NCBI GenBank assembly: GCA_023388935.1
Contig: JAEWFG010000378.1
Location: 1 to 64,000, forward strand
Reading direction: 5' to 3'
Length of the DNA stretch: 64,000 bases
Source: Pseudomonadota bacterium
Lineage (GTDB): Bacteria; Pseudomonadota; Alphaproteobacteria; Rhizobiales; Xanthobacteraceae
In this document: one piece after another, positions 1-9,824 of the stretch
Layout of the letters: every line of letters begins with the position of its first letter
How positions within the stretch are numbered: position 1 is the stretch's first letter
Notes under the pieces: generated by a model
What the model saw: the letters and a program-made list of their open reading frames with translations, nothing else
The model's database searches: none
What the model was told of the DNA's origin: nothing
Position numbers and translations under genes: made by a program

Positions 1-1
1 C

Positions 2-1018
2 GCCTATCCGGCGTCGGGCAAGAACTGGCTCGGCATGCTCGGCATGCACGGCACCTACGAAGCCAACATGACCATGCATGATTGCGACGTCATGCTGTGC
101 GTCGGCGCGCGCTTCGACGACCGCATCACCGGTCGCGTCGATGCGTTCTCGCCGGGCTCGAAGAAGATCCACATCGACATCGACCCATCCTCGATCAACA
201 AGAACATCCGGGTCGACGTGCCGATCATCGGCGACTGCGGCAACATCCTCGGCGACATCCTCCAGGTGTTCAAGGCGGAGGCGAAGAAGCCCGACATCAA
301 GGCGTGGTGGCAGCAGATCGCGCAGTGGCGTGCCCGCAACTCGCTCTATTACAAGAAGAGCAACGACGTCATCCTGCCGCAGCACGCGATCCAGACCCTG
401 TTCGAGGCGACACGTGGCAAGGATACGTACATCACGACCGAGGTCGGCCAGCACCAGATGTGGGCGGCGCAGTTCTTCGGCTTCGAGGAGCCGCATCGCT
501 GGATGACATCGGGCGGGCTCGGCACCATGGGCTACGGCTTGCCGGCGGCGATCGGTGTGCAGGTTGCCCATCCCGACAGCCTGGTCATCGACATCGCGGG
601 CGATGCCTCGGTGCAGATGACGATGCAGGAGATGTCGACGGCCGTTCAGTACGAGTTACCGATCAAGATCTTCATCCTGAACAACCAGTACATGGGCATG
701 GTGCGGCAGTGGCAGCAACTGCTCCATGGCAACCGCCTGTCGCATTCCTACTCGGAGGCGCTGCCGGACTTCGTCAAGCTCGCGGAAGCCTATGGCGGCG
801 TCGGCCTCCAGGTGCACAAGCCCGCCGATCTCGACGGCGCCATCCAGGAGATGATCTCGGTCAAGCGCCCGGTGCTGTTCGACTGCCGCGTCGCCGCGCT
901 CGAAAACTGCTTCCCGATGATCCCCTCCGGCAAGGCGCATAACGAGATGCTGTTGCCGGAGCAGGCGAACGACGAGGCCACCGCAAAGGCGTTCGCCGGC
1001 GGCAAGGCGCTGGTGTGA
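2..1018 (+). CDS. ilvI: Acetolactate synthase large subunit, C-terminal part
   Basis: Thiamine-diphosphate enzyme of valine, leucine and isoleucine synthesis; it condenses pyruvate with pyruvate or 2-oxobutanoate. The 5' end lies outside the window, so only about 339 residues are present. They include the central domain (CVGARFDDRITGR) and the pyrimidine/diphosphate-binding domain with TTEVGQHQMWAAQFF, SGGLGTMGYGLPAAIG and the metal-binding GDAS...NNQYMGM segment. The regulatory subunit ilvH follows about 1 kb later, with a threonine dehydratase-like gene between them. The stop is at 1016-1018, four bases before the next start, so the genes are probably co-transcribed. Confidence 0.96.
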   Translation, partial: AYPASGKNWLGMLGMHGTYEANMTMHDCDVMLCVGARFDDRITGRVDAFSPGSKKIHIDIDPSSINKNIRVDVPIIGDCGNILGDILQVFKAEAKKPDIKAWWQQIAQWRARNSLYYKKSNDVILPQHAIQTLFEATRGKDTYITTEVGQHQMWAAQFFGFEEPHRWMTSGGLGTMGYGLPAAIGVQVAHPDSLVIDIAGDASVQMTMQEMSTAVQYELPIKIFILNNQYMGMVRQWQQLLHGNRLSHSYSEALPDFVKLAEAYGGVGLQVHKPADLDGAIQEMISVKRPVLFDCRVAALENCFPMIPSGKAHNEMLLPEQANDEATAKAFAGGKALV

Positions 1019-1022
1019 TGCG

Positions 1023-1994
1023 ATGTTCGACCTGACGGAGCTTGAGCGCGCACATGCGATCGTGGGGCGGGCGGTGCCGGCAACGCCGGCACGCGGCTGG
1101 CCTTTGCTCGCTGAGCGGCTCGGCACCGAGGTCGTGGTCAAGCACGAGAACCATACGCCGATCGGCGCTTTCAAGGTGCGCGGCGGGCTCGTCTATCTCG
1201 AACGGTTGAAGCGCGAGCGGCCGAATACGCCCGGCATCATCTCGGCGACGCGCGGCAATCACGGCCAGAGCCTTGCGTTCGCGGCCAGTCGTCACGGCAT
1301 TCCGTCGGTGATCTATGTGCCGCGCGGCAACTCCGTCGAGAAGAACCGCGCGATGAAAGCCTTCGGCGCCGAGCTGGTCGAGTATGGCGAGGACTTTCAA
1401 GCCGCGCGTGAGGAGGCTGAACGCCGCGCGCAGTTCGCCGGGCTTCACATGGTGCCGTCGTTCCATCCGGACCTCGTGCTGGGCGTTGCGACCTATGCGC
1501 TCGAGCTGTTCCGGGCCGCGCCCGACCTCGACATTCTCTATGTGCCGATCGGGCAGGGCTCCGGTATCTGCGGCTGCATCATGGCGCGCGACCTGCTCGG
1601 TCTGAAGACCGAGATCGTCGGCGTGCAGTCGACCGAAGCGCCGTCCTACGCACTGTCGTTTGCGGCAGGCCACGTCGTGACGACCAAGACCAGCAACACG
1701 CTCGCCGACGGCATGGCGACACGCATTCCCGACGCGGATGCGTTCGCGATGATCCGCAAGGGCGCCTCACGCATTGTCCAGGTTACCGACGACGAGGTTG
1801 CCGCCGCGATCCGCGCGTACTGGACCGATACGCACAATCTCGCCGAGGGCGCCGGCGCCGCCGCGCTCGCCGCGGCGCTTCAGGAAAAGACAAGGCTGCC
1901 AGGCAAGCGCGTCGGTCTCGTGCTGTCGGGCGGCAATATCGATTTCGATCTGTTCCGCCGTTGGGTCGGGACGGACGCGCCAGCGATGGCGTGA
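1023..1994 (+). CDS. Threonine dehydratase-like PLP enzyme (no ACT domain)
   Basis: Fold-type II pyridoxal-phosphate ammonia-lyase of 323 residues. The PLP lysine sits in GAFKVRGG (about K51), followed by the ATRGNHGQSLAFAA loop; a C-terminal VLSGGNID matches the SGGN cofactor contact of serine/threonine dehydratases. The C-terminal ACT domain of feedback-regulated biosynthetic IlvA is absent, so by length it resembles TdcB, EutB or hydroxyaspartate ammonia-lyases. The position between the two acetolactate synthase subunits suggests it supplies 2-oxobutanoate for isoleucine. That role is inferred from context; the substrate could instead be a hydroxyamino acid. Confidence 0.85.
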   Translation: MFDLTELERAHAIVGRAVPATPARGWPLLAERLGTEVVVKHENHTPIGAFKVRGGLVYLERLKRERPNTPGIISATRGNHGQSLAFAASRHGIPSVIYVPRGNSVEKNRAMKAFGAELVEYGEDFQAAREEAERRAQFAGLHMVPSFHPDLVLGVATYALELFRAAPDLDILYVPIGQGSGICGCIMARDLLGLKTEIVGVQSTEAPSYALSFAAGHVVTTKTSNTLADGMATRIPDADAFAMIRKGASRIVQVTDDEVAAAIRAYWTDTHNLAEGAGAAALAAALQEKTRLPGKRVGLVLSGGNIDFDLFRRWVGTDAPAMA

Positions 1995-2016
1995 CGGAGA
2001 GACAAGAGGGACGATC

Positions 2017-2559
2017 ATGAACCAGCCGGCATCCGCCTACTTCATCGAGGAACGCCACGATCCCAACGAGACGCACACGCTGGCGGTGCTCGTGCAAAAC
2101 GAGCCGGGCGTGCTCGCGCGTGTCATCGGCCTGTTCTCGGGGCGCGGTTACAACATCGAGAGCCTCACGGTCTCGGAGACCGAGAGCCAGAAGCATCTCT
2201 CGCGCATTACCATCGTCACCACGGGCACGCCGATGGTGATCGAGCAGATCAAGCATCAGCTCGACCGTATGATCCCGGTCTACCGCGTCGTCGACATGAC
2301 GCTGACCAAACGCTCGATCGAGCGCGAGCTCGCGATGGTGAAGGTGCGCGGGCAGGGCGAGCACCGCGTCGAGGCGCTCAGGCTCGCGGATGCGTTCCGC
2401 GCCCGCGTGATCGACGCCACCACCGAGAGCTTCGTGTTCGAGATCACAGGCAATACGGACAAGATCAACCAGTTTATCGACCTGATGCGCCCGCTCGGCC
2501 TTGTCGAGGTGTCGCGTACCGGCGTTGCCGCGATCGGTCGCGGGCCTGAAGGGATGTGA
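2017..2559 (+). CDS. ilvH: Acetolactate synthase small (regulatory) subunit
   Basis: 180-residue regulatory subunit that activates the catalytic subunit and mediates valine feedback inhibition. The N-terminal ACT domain is visible as HTLAVLVQNEPGVLARVIGL, then the RGYNIESLTVSETE segment. The C-terminal half contains VDMTLTKRSIERELAMVKV and ends in the small-subunit domain, EVSRTGVAAIGRG. The ATG at 2017 was chosen because it follows a purine-rich GAGAGACAAGAGGG stretch and matches the family start; an upstream in-frame extension back to 1774 overlaps the preceding gene and has no family similarity. Confidence 0.95.
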   Translation: MNQPASAYFIEERHDPNETHTLAVLVQNEPGVLARVIGLFSGRGYNIESLTVSETESQKHLSRITIVTTGTPMVIEQIKHQLDRMIPVYRVVDMTLTKRSIERELAMVKVRGQGEHRVEALRLADAFRARVIDATTESFVFEITGNTDKINQFIDLMRPLGLVEVSRTGVAAIGRGPEGM

Positions 2560-2562
2560 ACC

Positions 2563-3258
2563 ATGCTGGCGCGCGACTGGTATTATAACGAGCGGAACCG
2601 GATGGGGATCGAGCCCGCAGTGGCCTCGATCTACGACGCCCACGACGACGCCGATTTGCGCGCGCGCGCCGCGCTGAAAATGCTCGGAGTCCAGCGCGGC
2701 TGGCGGATCGCCGATATCGGCTGCGGCAACGGCGTGCTGGCGACTGAAGCGGCGCTGATGGGCGCCGAGGTCGACGCCATCGACATTTCGCCCGCGATGC
2801 TGGCGCTCGCCGAGATCTACGCCCGCGACCGCAAGGCGCCCGTGCGCACGCAATCCGCTGGCCTGCTCAGCTTCGCCTACCGGCCGGAATCCTACGATCT
2901 GATCGTCAGCGAGTTCACGCTGCACCATCTTCCGGATTTCTGGAAGGCCGTGGCGATGTCGCGGATCCATCGCGCTCTGAAGCCGGGCGCGAATTTCTAT
3001 CTGCGCGACATCGTCTACACTTCGATGCCGGACGCGATCGAGCGCGACGTCGAGCAATGGGCCGATTTCCAGATCAAGAACCACGATTTCTCGCGCGAAA
3101 GCGTGGTGACGCATATGCGCGACGAATATTCCACATTCGGCTGGGTGATGGAACGCATGTTGGTCGACGTCGGCTTCACCTTGGTCTCGGCCGATTATCA
3201 CGCCCCCATGCACGGCACTTATCTGCTGCGAAAACCGAAAGCCGGCGAGCAAGGCTAG
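2563..3258 (+). CDS. Class I SAM-dependent methyltransferase
   Basis: 231-residue methyltransferase. The SAM-binding motif I is ADIGCGNGVLATEAA (residues about 49-63), followed by an acidic motif at EVDAIDISPAML. LIVSEFTLHHLPDFWKA is the motif IV-like region of class I enzymes that act on small molecules. It starts three bases after the ilvH stop, so it probably shares the ilv transcript. The substrate cannot be told from the sequence; neither its own motifs nor the neighbours imply a role in amino acid synthesis. Confidence 0.85.
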   Translation: MLARDWYYNERNRMGIEPAVASIYDAHDDADLRARAALKMLGVQRGWRIADIGCGNGVLATEAALMGAEVDAIDISPAMLALAEIYARDRKAPVRTQSAGLLSFAYRPESYDLIVSEFTLHHLPDFWKAVAMSRIHRALKPGANFYLRDIVYTSMPDAIERDVEQWADFQIKNHDFSRESVVTHMRDEYSTFGWVMERMLVDVGFTLVSADYHAPMHGTYLLRKPKAGEQG

Positions 3259-3306
3259 ACCAGAACAACAACAGGGCTGCACGACAGGGCAGAACCGAGA
3301 ACAACA

Positions 3307-4182
3307 ATGAAGCCGGCCGATATCCTCATCGCCGTCCTGGTGGCGGTCATCTGGGGGCTTGCCTTCGTGGCGAGCCGGATCGCGCTCGACGAGTTCTCGC
3401 CGGAGCTGATGACGGCGATGCGCTTCACCATCGCCGCAGTGCCGTGCCTGTTCATTCCCAAGCCGAAGGTCGCCTGGTCGCTCCTGATCGCGATCAGCTT
3501 CACGCTGTTCCTGGGGCAGTTCCTGAGCCAGGCCTACGGCATCGCCCATGGCGTGCCGGTGGGGCTGACCAGCGTCGTGGTCCAGAGCCAGGCGCTATTC
3601 ACCATCGGATTTGCCGCGATTGCCTTCGGCGAGCGCCCGACGGCGATGCAGGCGCTCGGCATCGGCATCGCCGCGGCCGGCCTCCTGATGATCTGTGGCA
3701 CGGTGGGCTATGATTTCAGCGTTGCGGCCTTCGCGGTGCTAATGATCTCGCCGATCTGTTTTGCGGTCGGCAATCTCCTGCTGCGCGGTGCCCGAGGCGT
3801 GCCGATGTTCGACCTGTTCGCGTGGCTGTGCCTCACCTCCGCGGTGCCGCTGTTCGCGCTTGCATTGGTCGTCAACGGGCCGGAGCCGACCTGGCATTCG
3901 TTGACCCATATGTCGCTCACCGGCCTCATCTGCCTGCTGGCGATCGGCGTCGTCTCGACCAGCATTGCATATTGGCTCTGGGGTCGCCTTCTGCGTGACT
4001 ATCCTGCTGCCCAGGTGGTGCCGTTCGCACTGCTGGTGCCGTTTGTCGGCTCGGCCGCTTCCAGCATCGTGTTCGGTGAAAGGTTCGGACCCCTAAGGCT
4101 CGCCGGCATGCTGACCGTGATCGGCGGGATCGCCGTGATGGTGCTGGCGAGACGGCCGCAGGCGCTGGCGAAGGCCGCTTGA
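3307..4182 (+). CDS. EamA/DMT-family transporter
   Basis: Inner-membrane protein of 291 residues with about ten hydrophobic segments and the two-repeat EamA layout: the first repeat begins ILIAVLVAVIWGLAFVASR, the second around residue 145. VVWGLAF-like openings and a conserved glutamate after the fourth helix (AFGERPT, and FGERFG in repeat two) are typical of drug/metabolite exporters. It lies 48 bases after the methyltransferase and eight before a LysE-type exporter. Amino acid export is a reasonable guess from the ilv context but is not shown. Confidence 0.87.
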   Translation: MKPADILIAVLVAVIWGLAFVASRIALDEFSPELMTAMRFTIAAVPCLFIPKPKVAWSLLIAISFTLFLGQFLSQAYGIAHGVPVGLTSVVVQSQALFTIGFAAIAFGERPTAMQALGIGIAAAGLLMICGTVGYDFSVAAFAVLMISPICFAVGNLLLRGARGVPMFDLFAWLCLTSAVPLFALALVVNGPEPTWHSLTHMSLTGLICLLAIGVVSTSIAYWLWGRLLRDYPAAQVVPFALLVPFVGSAASSIVFGERFGPLRLAGMLTVIGGIAVMVLARRPQALAKAA

Positions 4183-4189
4183 GGTAAGC

Positions 4190-4792
4190 ATGTCCCAGTC
4201 GCTGCTCTATGCCTTCGTCATCTTCGCGGTCGTGATGTTCTTCACGCCCGGACCGAACAATATCATGCTGCTGTCGTCGGGGCTCACTTACGGCTTTCGG
4301 CGGACTATCCCGCATATCGCCGGGATCACCATCGGCTTCGCCTTCATGGTCGGCGCCGTCGGCCTCGGGCTCGGCACGGTATTCCTGGCCTATCCGATCC
4401 TTCAAACCATTCTGAAATATGCCGGTGCCGCCTACCTGATTTACCTGGCCGCCGCGATCGCCTTGTCCGGTCCGGCCAAGCCGGGTGGGGAGGGCGCCCG
4501 CAGCCCGATGACCTTCTGGGGTGCGGCCATGTTCCAGTGGATCAACGCCAAGGGTTGGGTGATCGCGATCGGGACCATCACCGCCTATGCGGCGATCGCC
4601 CAGTTCCCCCTGAACATTGCGATCCAGACCCTGATCAGCCTGCTGGTGGGCACGGCCTCGACCGTGGTCTGGGCCTTCTTCGGCACTGCACTACGACCGG
4701 TCCTCACCTCCGAGCGGCTGGTGCGCGCCTTCAATATCCTGATGGCGATCCTGCTCCTGGCATCGCTCTACCCCGTCTTCATGGATGCATGA
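4190..4792 (+). CDS. LysE-family amino acid exporter
   Basis: 200-residue membrane protein of the LysE/RhtB family, which exports amino acids or related metabolites. The diagnostic FFTPGPNNIMLLSSGLTYG motif is at residues about 17-35, followed by the ProG-rich AGITIGFAFMVG segment; roughly six membrane helices are predicted by eye. It starts seven bases after the EamA stop, so the two exporters are probably co-expressed with the ilv genes upstream. Confidence 0.9.
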   Translation: MSQSLLYAFVIFAVVMFFTPGPNNIMLLSSGLTYGFRRTIPHIAGITIGFAFMVGAVGLGLGTVFLAYPILQTILKYAGAAYLIYLAAAIALSGPAKPGGEGARSPMTFWGAAMFQWINAKGWVIAIGTITAYAAIAQFPLNIAIQTLISLLVGTASTVVWAFFGTALRPVLTSERLVRAFNILMAILLLASLYPVFMDA

Positions 4793-4846
4793 TGCCGCAG
4801 TTTTCCATGCAGAAACGGGTTTCCCAGGGGCCTGAAAATGCTCTAG

Positions 4847-5944
<1,098 letters not shown>

Positions 5945-5950
5945 CGGCTT

Positions 5951-6072
5951 GCGTTCCCCGGATGCAGCGCGGCGCGGAGTGCTGCGCTGCTGATCCGGGG
6001 GCCATTGCTGTTTTCTGGGTCCCGGCTCTGCGGCGCATCGCTTGCGCGCTGCACCGCGTCCGGGACAAGAGA
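5951..6072. repeat. Two-hairpin intergenic repeat, copy A
   Basis: First stem CCCCGGA (5956-5962) with TCCGGGG (5994-6000) encloses a nested GCAGCGC/GCGCTGC pairing; second stem GTCCCGG (6019-6025) with CCGGGAC (6060-6066). A second copy in inverted orientation is at 62985-63125 and keeps both stems and long identical runs such as GGGTCCCGGCTCTGCGG. It lies just after ilvC and could act as a terminator, but it looks like a dispersed element rather than a gene-specific one. Confidence 0.8.
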
Positions 6073-6540
6073 GCGAAAACACAAGCTTCGCTCGCCAAAC
6101 CAATTCTTAAAGCTACTCGACTATATCCGAGCGAGATCGCAAACAGCGGCCTCGCTCTCTTCATCTCGCGCGAAGCATTGCTGCTTCGTTCATATTCTTC
6201 ACGAGCTGAAGCGCGGTCTGAGCACGAAGAACTGACGCTTAAACCACATTCTTGATCTTGCGTCGTTTCTCAGGGCATTCAGCAAGCTTTCAAACCGCAA
6301 AACGTGAGCTTCTTCAGAGTCTAGGATTCGGCTCTTCATCTGCTCTCTCATCACGCGAGCAGTCTCGCCGCGCGATGTTCGTGTGCCGCTTGATCCTAAG
6401 AATCAGCATCTGCTGTGCGATCCCGCGGGGGCTCGTGGCTCCGCGAAAGTGCCAGCGTGCGCAGCCTGAGAGGTGGGCAGCATTGCGTGCCATGGCCTTC
6501 CTCCTACATGATGACCGGGGGAACTCGAGGGGGAACGGCC
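6073..6540. other. Gene-free stretch before the SDR gene
   Basis: About 470 bases with lower GC than the neighbours and several CTTC/GCTTC-rich runs. No open frame here has a plausible start, RBS and protein-like composition. Nothing else recognisable was found; the last 60 bases hold the RBS and presumably the promoter of the SDR gene. Confidence 0.5.
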
Positions 6541-7404
6541 ATGCGATCTGTCGTGGTGACCGGTGTGTCCACCGGTATCGGCTGGGCTATTGCAAAACTC
6601 CTGATCGGGCGCGGCTATCGCGTATTCGGAAGTGTCCGAAAGCAAGCCGACGCTGACCGACTCAAGGGCGAATTCGGCACCAAATTCACCCCGCTGCTGT
6701 TCGATATCACCGACGAGGCCGCCGTGCTCGCCGCCGCGCGCCAGGTGCGCGAGGCGCTTGCCGGCGAGACGCTGGCCGGCCTCGTCAACAATGCCGGCAT
6801 CGCGGTCGCTGGTCCCGTCCTCGAATTGTCGGCCGCCGATTTCCGCCGCCAGCTGGACATCAACGTCATCGGCCCGGTGATCGCGACACAGGCTTTCGGG
6901 CCGCTGCTCGGTGCGGATCCGTCGCTGAAGGGGCCGAAGGGGCGGATCGTGATGATCAGCTCGGTCGCCGGCAAGAACGGCAATCCGTTGTCGGCGCCCT
7001 ACTGCACCTCCAAGCACGCCATCGAGGGATTGTCGGAGAGCCTGCGCCGCGAGTTGATGCTGTTCGGCATCGACGTCATCATAGTCGCGCCGGGCGCAGT
7101 GAAAACGCCAATCTGGAGCAAGGCCGAAGAGATCGATCTCTCCATCTACCAGAACTCGCCCTATCTGCCGGCGCTGAACAAGGTGATGGCGTTCATGATG
7201 GAGCTCGGCGCCAACGGCCTGCCTGCCGAGCGCGTCGCCGAAATCGTGTTCGAGGCGCTGACCAGCCCGAGCCCCAAGGTGCGCTACCAGATCACGCCGG
7301 ACCGGCTGCGCCATCTGATCGGCGCCGTGCTGCCGAAACGGACGCTCGACCGCATCATCGCCAAGCGGCTTGGGCTGCTGCCGCAGGGGGGAGCCCCGCT
7401 TTAG
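6541..7404 (+). CDS. SDR-family oxidoreductase
   Basis: Short-chain dehydrogenase/reductase of 287 residues. The nucleotide-binding motif TGVSTGIG is at residues 7-14, NNAG in LVNNAGIAV, the catalytic serine in MISSVAG and the YxxxK pair in YCTSKHA (Y154, K158). The start at 6541 is preceded by GAGGGGGAAC and places the Rossmann motif at the very N-terminus; a longer frame from 6415 has no family match. A decayed TetR-like regulator fragment follows within 100 bases, suggesting an old enzyme-regulator pair. The substrate is unknown. Confidence 0.88.
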   Translation: MRSVVVTGVSTGIGWAIAKLLIGRGYRVFGSVRKQADADRLKGEFGTKFTPLLFDITDEAAVLAAARQVREALAGETLAGLVNNAGIAVAGPVLELSAADFRRQLDINVIGPVIATQAFGPLLGADPSLKGPKGRIVMISSVAGKNGNPLSAPYCTSKHAIEGLSESLRRELMLFGIDVIIVAPGAVKTPIWSKAEEIDLSIYQNSPYLPALNKVMAFMMELGANGLPAERVAEIVFEALTSPSPKVRYQITPDRLRHLIGAVLPKRTLDRIIAKRLGLLPQGGAPL

Positions 7405-7439
7405 ACGAGCCAGCCTCGATGGTCCGTCCGCGTGGATGG

Positions 7440-7620
7440 GCGGCCATCGCGACCAGCCGCAGCGGGAACGCGGCGTAGAGCGGCATCGCCGGCGCTGGGC
7501 CAGGCCCCGGCCGCCGATCCGCTCGGCCGCTTGCGGGCGTTCGGCCTCGCCTACCTGCGTTGGCGCGCAATCCCGCGCATTTCGAGATCATCTCCACGGG
7601 GCGCTACTTCGCCCATGGCG
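7440..7620 (+). pseudogene. TetR-family regulator remnant (frameshifted C-terminal piece)
   Basis: Two adjacent frames together read like the ligand-binding domain of a TetR regulator: DPLGRLRAFGLAYLRWRA up to about 7569, then, one frame over, NPAHFEIISTGRYFAHGG (7570-7620). A one-base gain restores a continuous segment of the type RLRALGxAYxRFAxxNPAHFEIM. No helix-turn-helix domain is present upstream. Interpretation rests on motif memory and needs a translated search. Confidence 0.45.
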
Positions 7621-7624
7621 GACC

Positions 7625-7668
7625 TTGCCCTTCGAGACGGCTGCTGGCGCAGGCTCGTCAGGGTGAGG
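7625..7668. repeat. Short palindromic intergenic repeat (CTTCGAGACG...CAGGGTGAGG type)
   Basis: The stretch from CCCTTCGAGACGG to CAGGGTGAGGG resembles a short dispersed repeat that I associate with Bradyrhizobium genomes. Only one copy was noticed in this window, so the assignment comes from general knowledge and is weak. Confidence 0.35.
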
Positions 7669-7867
7669 GGATAGAAGTGCGGCGCTTCGCCGCTCACTTA
7701 CAATAAGCGAAAATCGGATTGCGGCGCGCGTTGCCTGTCCTTGACCGTTCCGTTACAGTTTTGTGACGCGGTGCAGGCTTCCGGCTGCGCCGGACGCCGT
7801 GGCCGTCTAGAGAGCCGGCCAGGATGGCTAGGCATCACCGCACCGGACCTCAAGTTGGGTGTCGTCG

Positions 7868-9580
7868 ATGGCGTCCGCGCCCAATCCAGGTCCTTCTGCC
7901 ACGACTGCCGTGCTGGCGAGCGTCGCTGCGCTCGGCATCTGGCGGCTGCTCGCGGTTGCGGCGCCGCATCTCGCAGCGCTCGCGCTGATGTACAAGACAG
8001 AGACCGATTTCAGCTCGCGGCTTTCCTTCGCGCTGGCCTGGGGCATCCTCAACTTCTTCTGGATCACGCTATTGCGGCGGCCCGCGCTCTCGGGAGCACT
8101 GTCGCTGACCATGGTCGTCGTGCTGGTGCTTCTGTCGCGGCTCAAGCACGACGTCGTGCAGATGACGGTCAACTTCATCGATCTGATGATGATCGACCGC
8201 GACACCGTCGCGTTCCTGTTCACGATCTTCCCGAATTTGCGCTGGTCGGTGATCATAGCCGGCCTGGTCACGCTGCCGTTGATGTATGCGCTCTGGTGGC
8301 TCGATCCGTTCCGCATCCGCCGCCTGCCTGCGCTCGCCTGCAAGCTCGCTTGTCTTGCCGCACTCGTCGGCTATTCGCTCTATCATCCGGACGAAGCCTG
8401 GCGCGGCTATTACGACGACGGCTATCTCTCTAAGTTTTTCCGCTCCGGCGTCGCCGCGGTCTCCGACTTCGTGCAGTACGGCTTCATGGAATCGGCCGCC
8501 TCGACTAATGAGCGGCTCAACATGCCGCTGGTCGATGCCTGCCATCCGGCCGGCCGCCGGCCGAACATCATCATGATCCATGATGAATCGAGCTTCGACA
8601 TCCGCGCCGCGCAAGGCATCAAGGTGCCCCCTGGCTATGGCAGCCACTTCAAGTCCTGGGACGGCAAGGAGCGCACGTTCCTGGCCGAGAGCAATGGCGG
8701 GCCGAGTTGGTTCACCGAGTACAATGTGCTTGCCGGCCTCTCCTCGCGCTCGTTCGGCCGTTTCGCTTATTTCGTGACGCGCATCGCATCGAACCGCGTG
8801 GAGCGCGGATTGCCGCTGGCGCTGCGCCGCTGCGGCTATGACACCATGTCGCTCTATCCTGCCCATGGCGGCTTCATGGGCGCGCGCAGCTTTCAGATGA
8901 CGACCGGGATCGAACGCTTCCTCGACTCGAAGGATCTCGGTGCCAAGGATGTCGAGCCCGATAGCTTCTTCTACGACAAGGCGCTCCAGCTGATGGGCCA
9001 GCAGCCGCCGAACAAGCCGCTCTTCACCTTCATCTATCTCGGCGCCAATCATTTCCCGTGGGAGACGCGCTTCCGTTCCGATCTGCTGCCAAACTGGCGC
9101 GCGCCCGGCAATATGCCGCCAATCGACGAGTATCTGCGCCGGCAGGCGATGAGCGCCGAGCAGTACAAGGCTTTCGTTGCGGGCCTGAAGAAGAGGTTTC
9201 CCGGCGAGCCCTTCCTGATCGTGCGCTATGGCGATCATCAGCCTGAGTTCGCGCCGAGCATCCTCGAGCCCGGGCTCGACGAAGGTGCCATTGGCAAGAA
9301 GCTGGACGCTTACGATCCGCGTCTCTACGCCACCTATTACGCGATCGACACCGTCAATTTCGAGCCGGTGAAGAGCGATGCCGTGATGGACACGGTTGAC
9401 GGCCCCTATCTGCCGCTGGTCATCCAGGAAGCCGCCGGCATTCCGCTCGATCCGTCCTTCGCCGAGCAGAAGCAGATCATGCTCCGCTGCAAGGGCATCT
9501 TCTACGGCTGCAAGGATGGCGCGGAGGCCGGGCGGTTGAACCGGCTGCTGATCAATGCGGGGATGATCCGGGGACTTTAG
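7868..9580 (+). CDS. LTA-synthase-like sulfatase family membrane protein
   Basis: About 570 residues. Roughly five hydrophobic segments fill the first 190 residues, then a sulfatase/phosphoglycerol-transferase domain begins. NIIMIHDESSFDI (about residue 236) is the metal-binding start; FTFIYLGANHFPW and FLIVRYGDHQPEF (about 454) match the distal metal-ligand region of this superfamily. It probably transfers a phospho-head group at the outer face of the inner membrane, as OpgB/LtaS relatives do, but the usual nucleophile threonine context is not clear. An in-frame GTG at 7859 is an alternative start; neither start has a strong RBS. Confidence 0.75.
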   Translation: MASAPNPGPSATTAVLASVAALGIWRLLAVAAPHLAALALMYKTETDFSSRLSFALAWGILNFFWITLLRRPALSGALSLTMVVVLVLLSRLKHDVVQMTVNFIDLMMIDRDTVAFLFTIFPNLRWSVIIAGLVTLPLMYALWWLDPFRIRRLPALACKLACLAALVGYSLYHPDEAWRGYYDDGYLSKFFRSGVAAVSDFVQYGFMESAASTNERLNMPLVDACHPAGRRPNIIMIHDESSFDIRAAQGIKVPPGYGSHFKSWDGKERTFLAESNGGPSWFTEYNVLAGLSSRSFGRFAYFVTRIASNRVERGLPLALRRCGYDTMSLYPAHGGFMGARSFQMTTGIERFLDSKDLGAKDVEPDSFFYDKALQLMGQQPPNKPLFTFIYLGANHFPWETRFRSDLLPNWRAPGNMPPIDEYLRRQAMSAEQYKAFVAGLKKRFPGEPFLIVRYGDHQPEFAPSILEPGLDEGAIGKKLDAYDPRLYATYYAIDTVNFEPVKSDAVMDTVDGPYLPLVIQEAAGIPLDPSFAEQKQIMLRCKGIFYGCKDGAEAGRLNRLLINAGMIRGL

Positions 9581-9607
9581 TGGCCGCGCTTGGGCGCTTG
9601 ATGGCCG

Positions 9608-9628
9608 ATATATCGCATTACGATATAT
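9608..9628. promoter_or_regulatory. Perfect AT-rich palindrome, candidate operator
   Basis: ATATATCG (9608-9615), five-base spacer CATTA, CGATATAT (9621-9628): eight perfectly paired bases per arm in otherwise GC-rich DNA. It sits 28 bases after the sulfatase stop and about 200 bases before the NEW3/ABC operon. The shape fits a dimeric repressor site; no regulator gene is adjacent. Confidence 0.45.
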
Positions 9629-9824
9629 TAATCTTGCGACGTGCGACGTGATTTTCAAACTAAAGTCTGACGCGAAAACGCCTGATATCACCGACTTGTA
9701 ATCGGCGCGGCGCTTCGTGTCCCCAACTTTGTCACGATTGCTTCCATCATCCGACACGCGGCTGCCATCGTCTTTACGGCAGCGGTGCCATCCCTGGTTC
9801 AACTTCCTTGCAGGAGTATCGTCC

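Noticed and set aside
1783..3549. 588-codon open frame on the minus strand
   Set aside because: It is antisense to ilvH, the methyltransferase and the EamA gene; composition is Arg/His/Asp-rich with no motifs, as expected for a shadow frame in GC-rich DNA.
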